Below are positions 1 to 40,292 of a stretch of 64,000 bases of DNA, piece by piece (position 1 is the stretch's first letter; each line of letters begins with the position of its first letter). The notes under the pieces were generated by a model, which worked only from the letters and a program-made list of their open reading frames with translations, had not been told where the DNA came from and ran no database searches. This DNA is from Latrodectus hesperus. Taxonomy: Eukaryota; Arthropoda; Arachnida; Araneae; Theridiidae. The position numbers were made by a program, and so were the translations under genes. The stretch is from assembly GCA_037975125.1 (NCBI GenBank), contig CM075857.1:93000626-93064625 (forward strand), in the 5' to 3' direction.

Positions 1-139
1 GGAGTGATGGGTCAAGTATTTGGGTTCTCCTGCTTGGCCCCTGCTTCAAAATCACGAAGACTCCATCCGGATGCTTCTATCTAAACGGTAGAGCCCAACT
101 CTCAGCCAAATACGGGGAAGCATGCTGGTGCAACAACAA
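1..139 (+). repeat. tRNA-derived SINE, 3' part, cut by window edge
   Basis: Resembles 63240-63340 (+) and, reversed, 47614-47770. All share a block of the type tTCTGCT-gaCCCCTG followed by a TTACGAAGA-like segment. It ends in a short CAACAACAAC run, a usual SINE tail. The tRNA-like head would lie left of the window. Confidence 0.5.
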
Positions 140-497
140 CTGAAATCATTCCAAGTTGTAAATGCTTCAGAAAGTTACAAGACTTTCATTCTCTGCAGTT
201 CCTTGGATTAAAATACTGTAAACTAAACTCGGTTGCACGACAGTCCATGTGGGCGAAGGCCTACAGTGCCCATCTCTGTTTTCCTGACCGAGAGGTCCTG
301 GGGTGCAAAGCATATGCCCCAATTATGTGGTTAGCGTTATACAAAACCTCCAATGTTTGGTCCCAAGCATGCTTGGTACTCAATTTATGAATCCACTGAA
401 GGGATGAAAGGCTGACTCGGCCTTGTTTAGCCCGAGGATCGAACCTCGGACTTGTGCCATGGAAGCGTGAAACGCTACCACTAAGCCACCGAGCTTC
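140..497 (-). repeat. tRNA-derived SINE, reverse orientation
   Basis: On the minus strand, 495 down to 421 reads like a tRNA: A box TGGCTTAGTGG, B box GGTTCGATCC, with paired GAGCTCGG/CCGAG-like ends. A non-tRNA body follows down to about 140. It is not called as a functional tRNA because of that body and the neighbouring SINE tail. Confidence 0.6.
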
Positions 498-1530
498 TTA
501 AAGTAATGTTCTTATAACAATATTATTTAAAGATAATATCACTATTCCAGTTGGTATTGAGATGAATTGGCATTCGTCAACTGTGGGCGCTTCACTTACA
601 AAATGTCCATCAAATAAAATTAGAGTTGTCTTCATACTGTATTTTAATGCGTGACATTTCATGAATCTTATGGACACATACAGCGTCTGATTGTACATTT
701 ACGTGATTTTTTTAGCATTATGCTACTCTCATTCCATTCTAAAAATTTTTTATTTCCCTATTATGATATTTTCAGATATTTTAGCCTTCCAATGATCAAT
801 AATATTTATTATTTCTACGATTACAAAATTGAGCATTTTAATTTCTATTTATTTTTAAATGTTAACGATTTGCTCTTCATTGGAAATTAAACTATTACTA
901 CTATGAAAGAGAAATAATAAACTATTCTTGATTTATTTTTTTTTGTGAATCCTTAATCATCAGAAATAAAAATTAAATATTTAACTATGGGAATACATCA
1001 TTTAAATAGTGACACTAAATGACTTGCATTTATACTATAATTATTTGAGAAAAAATTTTCATCATTACCTAATATTAACTTATGGCTTTAATATTTTTAC
1101 TTAAATTAGAGCCAAACAGGGGATTATGCATTATTAGATGGATAATGAAATAGTGGCTCTTAAATTTGAAACAAAGTTAAAACTGGATGTGATCGCAATT
1201 TCCTACAACAGCAAGTCAGCTCTGGAAAAGATTCCAGTTTCACTGATAAATGCTGTGCAACAAACTCATAACTCCCAAAACGATACGGTGGGTCTGTATA
1301 CCAAGAACCTCGGCAATTGTGAAACATCACCTTATCGAAAATCAGTCTTAGCGTAATTCGAGTCAAAAGCTCATCTTTGGTTTTATGGATGAGAGATTAA
1401 AAATGAATCAAAAATTTTTCTCTGCGGCGTTCCTTATTAAAGATGTTGTAATTCTGTCGGTAAAAAAAATTCAGCAATGTAAGCTATTTGTTTTGATAAG
1501 ATTCCATACCATCTCACAAGAACAAAAAGA
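498..1530. other. AT-rich DNA with no recognised feature
   Basis: Only short frames with no recognisable protein. A 72-residue frame at 1138-1356 has no known motif and overlaps an equally long antisense frame. Probably intron or upstream DNA of the phosphatase gene. Confidence 0.4.
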
Positions 1531-1539
1531 CACAAGAGT

Positions 1540-1960
1540 TGTATAAAGGTGTATTTTCCATAAGACACGACATTCTCTGAAGAATAGCCACCCTGCTTGT
1601 CACATCTCAATCCTACAGATTACAGTGCATGATCTGATTTGGAGAATCTAGGGTGTACTCTAAACTATACAATAATTTGGACCTCATACTAATCGCTTCT
1701 GTGGGAAGGGAATAGACTAACGGTAGAAGACTTGAAACTCGTTTGAAAAAAATTCAACAAGCATTGACACCCCTGAATCAGCTTGTTTGAAGATGACTCA
1801 TTTGAAACCAATTAAATTTATTTATCAGTAAGTGTCTACGCTTATTATTTATAAACTTGTATTTTGTAAATTATTCTACACTTATACTTTTTAATTTATT
1901 TACTTAATAAAGCTATAGTAAAATCATTTATCTGGATTTTTAGTTCCACCTTGTATATGT
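1540..1960 (+). mobile_element. Possible Tc1/mariner transposase 3' relic
   Basis: With stops, the + strand reads HLNPTDYSA-SDLENLG and later LTVEDLK, resembling the conserved C-terminal (SPDLNP)DYxxWxxLE region of mariner-type transposases. It ends near TTCCACCTTGTATA, which looks like a terminal repeat. Highly decayed, and no left end was found. Confidence 0.35.
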
Positions 1961-2104
1961 AAAATTTCAGTGTAATGAATACTTTTTGAGATCCTTTTCA
2001 GACACTTTTACTGATGAAAATATTGAGGAAAGGTCATATCAAATATTGAGATGGTATTTATTTACTTTCAAAAAACGGATCTGATGTATTACGTATATTA
2101 TAAT

Positions 2105-2360
2105 GTATTCATCACCACCTGTACTATATGGTGGTAATAACCCTCTGCTCTCAACAAGTGGGCTCGGGTTTGAATCCCGAATAAAGCTTGGATGTAAAAT
2201 TATTGAAAAACTCGGATTTTATGCCTATAAGGGATCTTCGTTTCGAAAAAGAAAGCAGCTCACTCTTCTGTTCCTTGTCTGGAATCATCGTCCTCGTCAA
2301 TAAATGTTCTCTACTTCTGCTTGTTTGTCCTTTCTTATGCACACCATATGGGAACACATG
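2105..2360 (+). repeat. tRNA-derived SINE fragment
   Basis: A B box (GGGTTTGAATCCC) is at 2166-2178 with a tRNA-like stretch before it. The sequence after it (CCCGAATAAAGCTTGGATGT) parallels the SINE at 40651-40950. The 66-residue frame across it is not a gene. Confidence 0.45.
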
Positions 2361-2952
2361 ACAAAAAAGTGTTTATAACGTAAATATATAATCAAATTGT
2401 ATTATAAACACCTGTTAAAATTTCTATGAGTCTTCATTGACCTACATATAACAATATTTATAACAATATCATTTGAAATGTAAATTTGGTATCTCCTGAT
2501 TCATTTGGCGAATTAATCACTCAACTTGATCAATCATCATATGCCATACCAAGGACATCCACTTTTATACTCATAACAGTTATATAGCTTTATATTGTAG
2601 TTTTAATACCGTTTGTGGTGTTTATATTCTAGTTACTGTACATTTTCTGTGCCATTTTTTATTTGAAAGTTAAGGACCAATGCTCTTTTGCAAATCTGAT
2701 AAATTTCCTTTTTACAAAACAAAAAATGATTTCTCCATTCCAGGATAACCAACGTTTCCAACATTTATATCTATCTCACCATTATTTTAATTAAAAGTAA
2801 TAACATTATTTTAATGACCATAATAATATGAATAAATTATTATATAATTGAATCCTGCACAAATTGACTCATTACAAAAAACTTACATATTTGAATCAAA
2901 ATAAAATTGAAACTGAGATGGTAACACAATTTAAAAATGTATTTTGTTTCAG

Positions 2953-31805
<28,853 letters not shown>

Positions 31806-32195
31806 ATTTCTCAAACAAATTCATATACCAAGACAAGAGCTATATTTGGTTTACAATTGTTTTGTGTTTGTTGAAAAAAAACTACAAAAAAATATTCAGA
31901 ATTTACAAAAACTTTTGTAAATAGAATATATTGGAATTAACACATATTTAAATTCGGAAATCATGTGTTGCTGTTTAGTCATCTCAAATAACTTTCTGAC
32001 AATGAATTTCAGGACAAAAGAACATTTTATTATTTATTTTATGTTTTATTCTTATTACTCAAATTTAATATGAATTCGAAGAATTTAATATGAATTATGT
32101 TTTATTCTTATTACATTTAATTTTTATACTGTATTATGAATAATGTAATGAAAATTTTCCATGTAATATAATAACGCTTATGTATGTTAAATAAA
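31806..32195 (+). promoter_or_regulatory. Likely 3' UTR with polyadenylation signal of the RPTP gene
   Basis: AT-rich sequence after the stop. AATAAA at 32190-32195 is a plausible cleavage signal about 385 bp downstream. Other AATAAA-like motifs follow near 32560, so the end is uncertain. Confidence 0.4.
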
Positions 32196-32199
32196 ATTG

Positions 32200-34540
32200 C
32201 GTTATAAATAATTATAATTTTTTCCTAAATTTTTATGATATTAAATTTTATGCAACTCATTTCTTGATAATGAAGTTTTAAAATCATAGGTATAAAAATG
32301 TAAATATTATAAAGTTCCGTGAAAAAAATATCTGATTTTTTTATTATCTTAATTATATATCGTTTATTGTATTGCTCTAGTCATTGTAAACAATTTTTTA
32401 AAAATTAATAACATATATATGTTTTAACAAATTACTTAATTTTCGTAATTGTTTCATTATTTTAAAATAAATTTAGAAAAGTTTGTATGAGTATTATAAA
32501 CGATTTTTTCCAATTAATTTAATTGAAATGTATGTTTAAAATTTTTTATATAATTAAATAAAACTTTGTAGATTAAAAATTTATGAAAATATTTTTATGT
32601 TTAATGTCAAAATGTTTAATCTCTGCCATCCAAACTCGATTAACAATTTTTAAAATGCAATTACTTTTCATTAAAATAATGATTATATAGATTGAGTCAG
32701 CACGAACAATTGACATTTTATCCTTAGAGCTTGATTTGTTTACATATGACATTTAATTACAAACCGTATATTCCAAATTGAACAAAGATTATTTTTAAAA
32801 ACACTAAGGCTGATCGAAAATATTATATTTGATTATGCATCATTGATAATAAATACTTCTAATTGTTATAAATATGTAACGACTTTTAGTTTAATTATTA
32901 CTGGGCATTTTATTGATTTAGTTTAGGAGTTTTAATGCAAATTCATATTAATTATAGTTTACCAAGTTTATCCGAAAGTTGTAGAGTAGGGGTGGTACAT
33001 AATTCTAGTCATTTAAAAATAAAGAAAGATTATTAGTTGATATAAATCACCACTTCTAGTCACATTGAATAGATTATAATTTAAAAAAAACTTTATAATA
33101 ATAAGTAATTTATTTTAAAAATTCAAGGTAACACTAAATACCCTCTTACCTTATGATATGTTTTAAAATAAAAAAATGATTTAATTTCTTCGGGTATTAT
33201 AATATATTATTAGGAAATACTCTTCAAATAAATAAAAATGCATTTAAAGAATATAATATTAATGGAATATTTAGGTAAATATACTAAGTAATAAAATATT
33301 ATCAACTTTCTGTTTTTATTAATATAAAAAATACTATGTACCTTATCTAATATCTTAAATGTATTAAATGCAGGTAAGCTGAAGAAAATTAAAAGTTCTG
33401 TAATGATTGATTGTGATATATATTTCATATTATAATGAAGAAGGGAGTAAATATATGGAAAATAGATATAAAATTTTTCATAGAAGGGAAATCAATGAAA
33501 AAAAAATTAAAGCTATATATCTTTTTTTATTTCTAAATACTACTGGTATTTCATAAAATATTTATTTATTTTGATCAAATTGAATTTCATAAAAAATATT
33601 TTTTGTTTAAGTCAATACTAATTTTTTTATAATTTCCCGTAATTTTTGATGGTTACAATAAAAATATGTTGCTTCATTAGGAAAATTAAACTTTCCATTC
33701 TTGCTTATATGTATTATTAAACAGCAAAATAGAGAAAAAGAAAATAAAAAATCATGCCTTTTTAATCTTGCATACATAATTTTTATAGTTGGTAAAAGTA
33801 ATAGCATTCAATTTCCGTCAGAAACTATTTTGTGAAAACTTTAAATCAATGAGCAAAAATCTTAGTAACTTCCTCGAAAATTTTACATTTGCCATGTAAA
33901 AATGTGAATGTCTTTTAATTTCATTCAAATAAATTTTTGTCCTTTTCGTAAATTAAATTAGTACATTTTTAAGAGAATTATTATGTTTCTTCATTCTTGA
34001 TGTTTTTTTATGAAAAGTTAACATCATAATGTTACCGCAAATAGAAATAAATTTCTTTGCTTTGAAAGTTTCATCAAAAAAATTGTTTTGATGTTTGCCA
34101 CACGCACATTTATTCCAGGAATTGATAATATTCAAATTATGTGCTAACAAGCAATTCCTTAGAAGAGTTCTATGTCATATTTAATATTTATGTTTGTACA
34201 TTCAATTTGTAATGTATCTTTTCATTGCATTCTATGTGCCTGTGATATTAATAGTTTGTATAATGAGAAAAATGTAATTATTTATCAGTGGATGAAAAGA
34301 TTGTAAATATGTACCATTGAAAAATATTTTACATATAATAAACATAAAATTCATAAAATAAAATGGAGTTCTCTTTAATCGCTAACACAACAGATATAGC
34401 ATTTAGAAATACCACCCATTTATGTAAACTACAAGAAATAATGTAGAATTTTAAATAGGAACTATTGTTTAACCAATCCTGACCTAACCAACATTTCTCT
34501 TTCAGAACCAAGTTTTCAGTTGCAATACCTCTTGTCAACA
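32200..34540. other. AT-rich intergenic DNA
   Basis: No frame, repeat or RNA gene recognised downstream of the phosphatase. Confidence 0.5.
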
Positions 34541-35460
34541 ACATATCTTCAAGGATTATCGCTGATAGACAATAATACCAATCAATAAGATTCGATCCCT
34601 CCTAAATTTCTACAACCCTATTGACAACAAACTGGTTCCACCTTTCCGCACACCTTTTAACCCAATAAAATGCGATGAGTAGAATCTCTCTAAAAGAAAA
34701 CTTCAAATTTTGCCCTAAAAAATGTTCCTAACATAATTTCTAATTGTAGCACCTTTTGCAAGATTCATTAATTCAAGACGTGGCGAAATCAATTTCTTTG
34801 AAGGACATAATAAATGACCCTCTATGATTTCTTTTATTATCACAACGAAGTAAATTTCACCGCCATATGTACTTAATGATACGTCACGAAACACTTACTT
34901 TTACAATCCAACAAAATAAATCTCAAAAAAGTTGCATTAATTAATTTTTCAGTTTGTATTTACTATAATCCATTTTCTCGCAAACCATTTAATAAATCTT
35001 CGTTCCAATCGCAGCCTCATCCAAAGATTTCCATGAACAAATTAACTTCATTACCATGGTATTAATTAACATAATTTCCATGAACAATTTCAAATTAACA
35101 TGAACAAATGGCGAATTCAAACCAACAGGATAAAAAATTTTAGCTATTGTTTATAAAACACACATCGCTTACTATTTCACAACCTTCCCCAGGATTCTAA
35201 TAACTCTTTAATTTCCAATGACAATTCATCTTTCTCTGCCCAACAATACAATCCCAAAACTTTTAACTGATGAACAACCTCTTTCTTTCCAACACTAAAT
35301 CAATTTTCTAGACTCAAACTCTAGCTCTCTGCAATTAGATCTCAATTTACTCAAATTAAATCCCCCACTCTTTAAAATCGTGACCGCATCTGATCACAAC
35401 TCAAAAGACTGACTCACATTATTTCAACCAAAATATAAATCGCCACACCTAATACTAGAT
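34541..35460. other. G-poor, C-rich strand-skewed block
   Basis: The + strand is strikingly poor in G: in 35161-35400 I count about 71 C against 15 G. Neighbouring DNA lacks this bias. No protein is recognisable on either strand. It could be a relic of a mobile element or a one-strand transcribed region. Confidence 0.4.
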
Positions 35461-35949
35461 CTAAAATTGCAAATGATTTATGTTTAGTTTGCTTAAATTT
35501 TAATGTGTTATTTTATTGTGACACTGAAAATAAAAACATAACTTTTGGAACCAAAAGATAACATTCCATTCTCATAGTTTTATAATCATTTTTACGATCA
35601 TTTGAATAGCAAAGGGGAATATTAAAAATTTCCTATCTCTATTAGAAATTTCGATTATTAAAAAGACTTCTTCTATATATACATTAAATTCTATTTTATA
35701 TATTTTTTAAAAAAATTTAAAGTCACATCAAGAATATTTAGATTTAGATTTGGACAGTTTCAAAACATTCATTAAAAGATAAACTTTTTTGGATTTTGAT
35801 TTGCAGCTGAATACTATATGAAATTTTGTCGTTTCCTTATCTTCTTTAACAACTGTTCTGTGTGGCATAAAATATTATAAAAATTTTGCTGACTTCCCTG
35901 CAAAGCATATTCGTAAATAGTTTAACACATTAGTAAACACAAAAAGCAC

Positions 35950-36655
35950 GGACTGCAAATGGTGTGAAATCATATCCCAAACCTGTTCAATTTGGAAAGG
36001 TCTAGCGAGCACGGTGGCCAACGAAACAGCTGTACACCTTACAGAGCATATTAGCTAATGCGAGCAATGTGCGTTTGGGTGTTATCCTGCTGATAAAGAG
36101 TATTGGTCACCTCCTGAAGATAGGGGAGTGTCACCGGTCGCAGCATATCATCCATGTAACATTAGGCAGTAATAACGTTGTGAATACGAACTAGATGTGA
36201 CTTGTATTCATATGCAATGGTGCCCCAAACAATGAAGCCGCGTTGTTGCGTGTTGGGCATTCCACAATTGCTGTACGATTGGACCTGTCTCCACGTCTAC
36301 GCCACACTCGTACGCGGTGAATGTCAATGAAGAAACAGAAGCATGGCTCATCAAAAAAGACGATCCTGTGCCACTCCGTCGTCCACATTGCTTTAATCCG
36401 GCACTATTTCAGACACTGCAGTCTATGCTGTGGGGTCAATGGCAGTTTTCTTAACAGACGCCACAAGCAACGAATTGACAGCAAATGGTTCTGCTCGATA
36501 TGGACCATTCAGGTTGTCTTGCACATGCTGCAGTATATCGGTAGAAATGCTTTACTGAGCCATAACCATCTCCTGTCGGACGCGTTGATCCATGCGTTCT
36601 AACGTCACTTTGTCTACACCGACCCCCCCGCAAACGTTCTACAATTTCTTGTTTC
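35950..36655 (-). mobile_element. Tc1-like transposon, copy B, left portion
   Basis: Same family as copies A and C. The minus-strand frame 36388-36191 reads HRIVFFDEPCFCFF and VRVWRRRGDRSN, the DE(S)RFxxF...RVRVWRRPG region with the first catalytic Asp. It begins abruptly near 35950 (the C-terminal third is missing) and stops at 36655, where a copia LTR begins. Its continuation lies at 40293-40650. Confidence 0.8.
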
Positions 36656-36924
36656 TGTTGTAAATAATATAATGCAAATAATCGCAAAGAAACAAAAAGT
36701 AAGTCTATTATCGTCTGTAAAACTGTAGTCTTCTAAGACGTCCGCAATCGTCTGCTGCGCTGCCTTCTGATTGGTGGTTGTGTTCAAGCCGTCCAAAATC
36801 TATAAATACACCATGTTCTGTTCTATTAGTTTAGTATATGTATAATTTCTTTCTTTGTAACTTGCTTCATTAAATATTCTTTTTGCGATTCATGGACTCT
36901 TGTTCGTTTAACGAATTTCAACAG
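36656..36924 (+). repeat. Copia retrotransposon 5' LTR (269 bp)
   Basis: Starts exactly where Tc1 homology stops and has the inverted ends TGTTG...CAACA expected of a copia-type LTR. CTATAAATA at about 36798-36806 is a candidate promoter TATA box. No matching 3' LTR was seen downstream. Confidence 0.72.
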
Positions 36925-39900
36925 CAGAGCGTGGTTTTCACTGTCATAAATTGAAAGCAGTTTCTAGTTTTAATTTATTGCTTGATAGAATAAATTTATC
37001 AATAAGCAATGGCTTCGCCGCATGATTTGTATGGAGTAAATCCATTTGATGGGAAGAACTTTCCTGTTTGGCGGCGACGAGTGGAAGCTGTTTTGTCTGC
37101 GAAAGAACTGGAAACATACTTAGTTAAGGAGCCCGATGTGAATAAGGAAGCAGAAGTCGTTAAAGGAAAGAAAGCCTACGCATTACTCATGTCACTCTTA
37201 AGTGATCAAGTGCTCGTATCAATGAGTGGTGAAAATACGGCGAAGGAATTATGGGAGAAACTTCATGCTGTTTATGAAAGCAAAGGAGCGGTAAACCAAA
37301 TACTAACTAGAAAACGTCTTGCTACACTTAAGAAAAACAGAGATGTTCCAATGCGCCAGCACATAGATGAAGTTTCAAAACTTGTCGCCGATTTACGAAT
37401 GTCTGGAGCGGAGGTTAGTGATATTGATACTGTCGTCTATATTTTGATGTCTCTCCCTCCAGAATTCGAAAATGTTAAGGTTGCATTAGAGAATCAACCG
37501 AGTGAGAATTTATCGTTAGATTTTGTAACTCAGCGTTTGATAGACTCTGAAGCTCTTTTGAATGATTCGAGAAATAAAACAAGTATTCGTTTTATGAAAC
37601 AAACTGTGGATACTGCGGCTTTTTCTACGAGAAAAGAACTCACATGTTTTCATTGTAAAAAGAAAGGACATACTTCTAAATTCTGTAAAAAGAAAACGTG
37701 CTATAATTGTGGTCGTGTTGGTCATTTTAAAAAGGAATGTAAATTCAAATCTGAATCTAAGACTGATGAAAAATATTCTTCTGCTCTATCTTTTGCTGCT
37801 GGCAATTTGACTTTCGGAAGTCCGAAAAAGTTCATTATTGATTCCGGGGCAACATCCCATATGTGCTCTCAGAAAGATTGGTTTTCATTCATTAAACCGT
37901 CATCAGGAACTATTCGATGTGCATCCCGCTCCACTGCACTGGAAGTGAAAGGTATTGGAAGTGTAAAAGGCAAAACATCTAATGGAATTGATATAACTTT
38001 AGAAAATGTCCTTTTTGTTCCTGAACTCAATGGAGAATTAATTTCTGTAAAGAATATTGAATTAGGTGGATATAGTGTTATCTTTAGAAATAAAAAAGTG
38101 TTCATCGAAAATGAGAAAGAAAACATTTGTTTGGGTTATCGTGATGATAGTGGACAATATATTTGTGATTTTGTTCCAAATTGTGAAATTTCCCTTACTG
38201 CGAAAGAAAATGACTTGGATTTATGGCACAGAAGACTTGGACATTCCTCTAATAAAGCCTTAAAAGAACTTGGATTGCCTACCTTTGATAAATTTTGTGA
38301 AGTGTGTACTTTTTCCAAACAAAGTGCTTCTCCTATAGGAAAAGGTCCCAGACGAAGGGCATCCGAAACTATGACATTGATTCACACAGATGTTTGTGGC
38401 CCTATTGATCCGCCTATGGCTACAGGTGAGCGTTATTTTATGACATTAATTGATGATTATTCACGTTTTATGGAAGTTCGTTTGCTGAAAAGAAAAAGTG
38501 ATGTTGTGAATGAGTTAAGATGCTTTTTAAAAGCAAATCCTTCAGTACGGAAAATTAGGTGCGACAATGCAAAAGAATATGTTTGTGGTGAACTCATCAA
38601 ATGTGCTACTAAATTTGGTGTTACAATAGATCCAGTTCCTCCGTACACAGCACCTTTAAATGGAGTTGCTGAGCGTGCCAATCGTACATTGTTAGAAAAA
38701 GGGCGAGCTTTAATATTTGAAGCAAAACTTAGCAAGAAATTTTGGGGATTTGCAATTTTAACTGCTGCATACCTAAGAAACAGAATTCCTAGTAGATCCA
38801 TAGAAAACTGTACTCCTTATAAATTGAAATATGGTAAAGATTCCGATCTTCAAAACATTCGAGTATTTGGATGCGATGCATACGTGTTGGTTCCTCCTTC
38901 TCAAAGGAAGAAGTTAGATAAGAAGTCAAACAGAATGATATTTGTGGGATATTCGACTATGGGATATCGTTTAATGGATCCAGATTCAAAGAGAATAGTG
39001 ATATCAAGGAACGTTGTATTTAACGAAGAAAGAAAAATGGATTTAGAAGATAAAAATATTCTGAATGTGGATTCCATTATTTCGGAAAATGAAGATGATG
39101 TTGAAGAAAATATTACTGAAACAATTACTACAGAAGAAATTTTGGAAAGACCACAAAGGCAAAAGAAACCACCAGTTAAATATCCTGAACCAGAAGTTTA
39201 TGAAGCAATGGTAATTTTTGAAGATTCGTTGTCGTTTAAAGATTTATCTGCACTGCCAGAGGAAGAACAGAATCTTTGGAAGAAAGCAATGGATGAAGAA
39301 ATGCAGTCCATGGAAAAGAACGAAGTTTGGTGTCTTGAAGAATTACCACATGGGAAACGTGCAATTTCATGCAAATGGGTTCTACGCGAAAAACGAGATG
39401 GAAAATATAAGGCTCGACTTGTTGCTCGTGGTTTTATGCAAAGAGAAGGAGTGGATTATGATAAAACATTTTCACCAGTTATCAGTATTCCTGCATTACG
39501 TATAGTGTTTACTATTATTCTTCAAGAAAATTTAAAAGTTTATTCACTGGATGTTAAAACTGCATTTCTCAATGGTGAATTAAAAGAAATTATTTACATG
39601 GATCAACCAGAAGGATATGATGATAATAGTGGCAGGAAGTGCCGGTTAAAGAAAAGCTTATACGGACTTAAGCAGTCACCTCGTCAATGGTATGTAAAAT
39701 TTTTAAATTTCATTCTCAAATTAAACTTTAAGCCATTAAATAGTGAACAATGCATTTTTATTCGTCAGTCAAAAGGTGAAAGAATTCTAATGGCACTTTA
39801 TGTGGACGATTTATTAATTGCGGGTACTGATGATAGTGAAATCAAAATTATAATTGGATTATTATCAAAAGAATTTGAAATGTCTAAATCTGGAACAGTT

Positions 39901-40292
39901 TCTGAATTTTTAGGAATTAAAATTACATTTACACCTGATGGACTGTATCTAGATCAAGAAACATATATTTTGAATTTATTAAACAAATTTAAAATGTTTG
40001 ATGCTAAAATAGTCTCAACTCCCATGGAAGAAGGAGCAACAGCAGCTGATTTTGAGAAAGGAAGTGCTTTTTGTGGACCCTACCGAGAACTAATAGGATC
40101 TTTAATTTATTTAGCATATACATGTCGTTCAGGTATCCTTTATGCTGTAAACTATTTGAGTCAACTTCAAGAACACCCTACTGATAGTGCTTGGAGTGCA
40201 TTGAAAAGAATTTTGAGATATCTGAAAGGTACTTCAACTTTAAAACTGGAATATAAAAAGTGTGTGGATAAAAATTCATGCTTAAATGTCTA
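36656..40292 (+). mobile_element. Ty1/copia LTR retrotransposon, 3'-truncated
   Basis: Contains a 5' LTR, an 84-bp leader and a long gag-pol frame. It is inserted in a Tc1-like element in the opposite sense to that element's transposase. The end at about 40292 falls just before the DADW-type motif of RNase H, so the RNase H domain and 3' LTR are gone and it cannot transpose by itself. The open frame with no stop over 1090 codons suggests fairly recent insertion. Confidence 0.85.

Noticed and set aside
31806..34540. Second PTP domain (D2) downstream
   Set aside because: No WPD or HCxxGxxR motif after 31805, and the tail exon has a clear stop. R3 phosphatases have one domain.
36925..37008. Primer-binding site of the copia element
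   Set aside because: GCAGAGCGTGG follows the LTR and vaguely recalls initiator tRNA, but I could not show a convincing complement.
38066..38801. Other frames within 37009-40290
   Set aside because: Overlapping shadows of the copia polyprotein in other frames.
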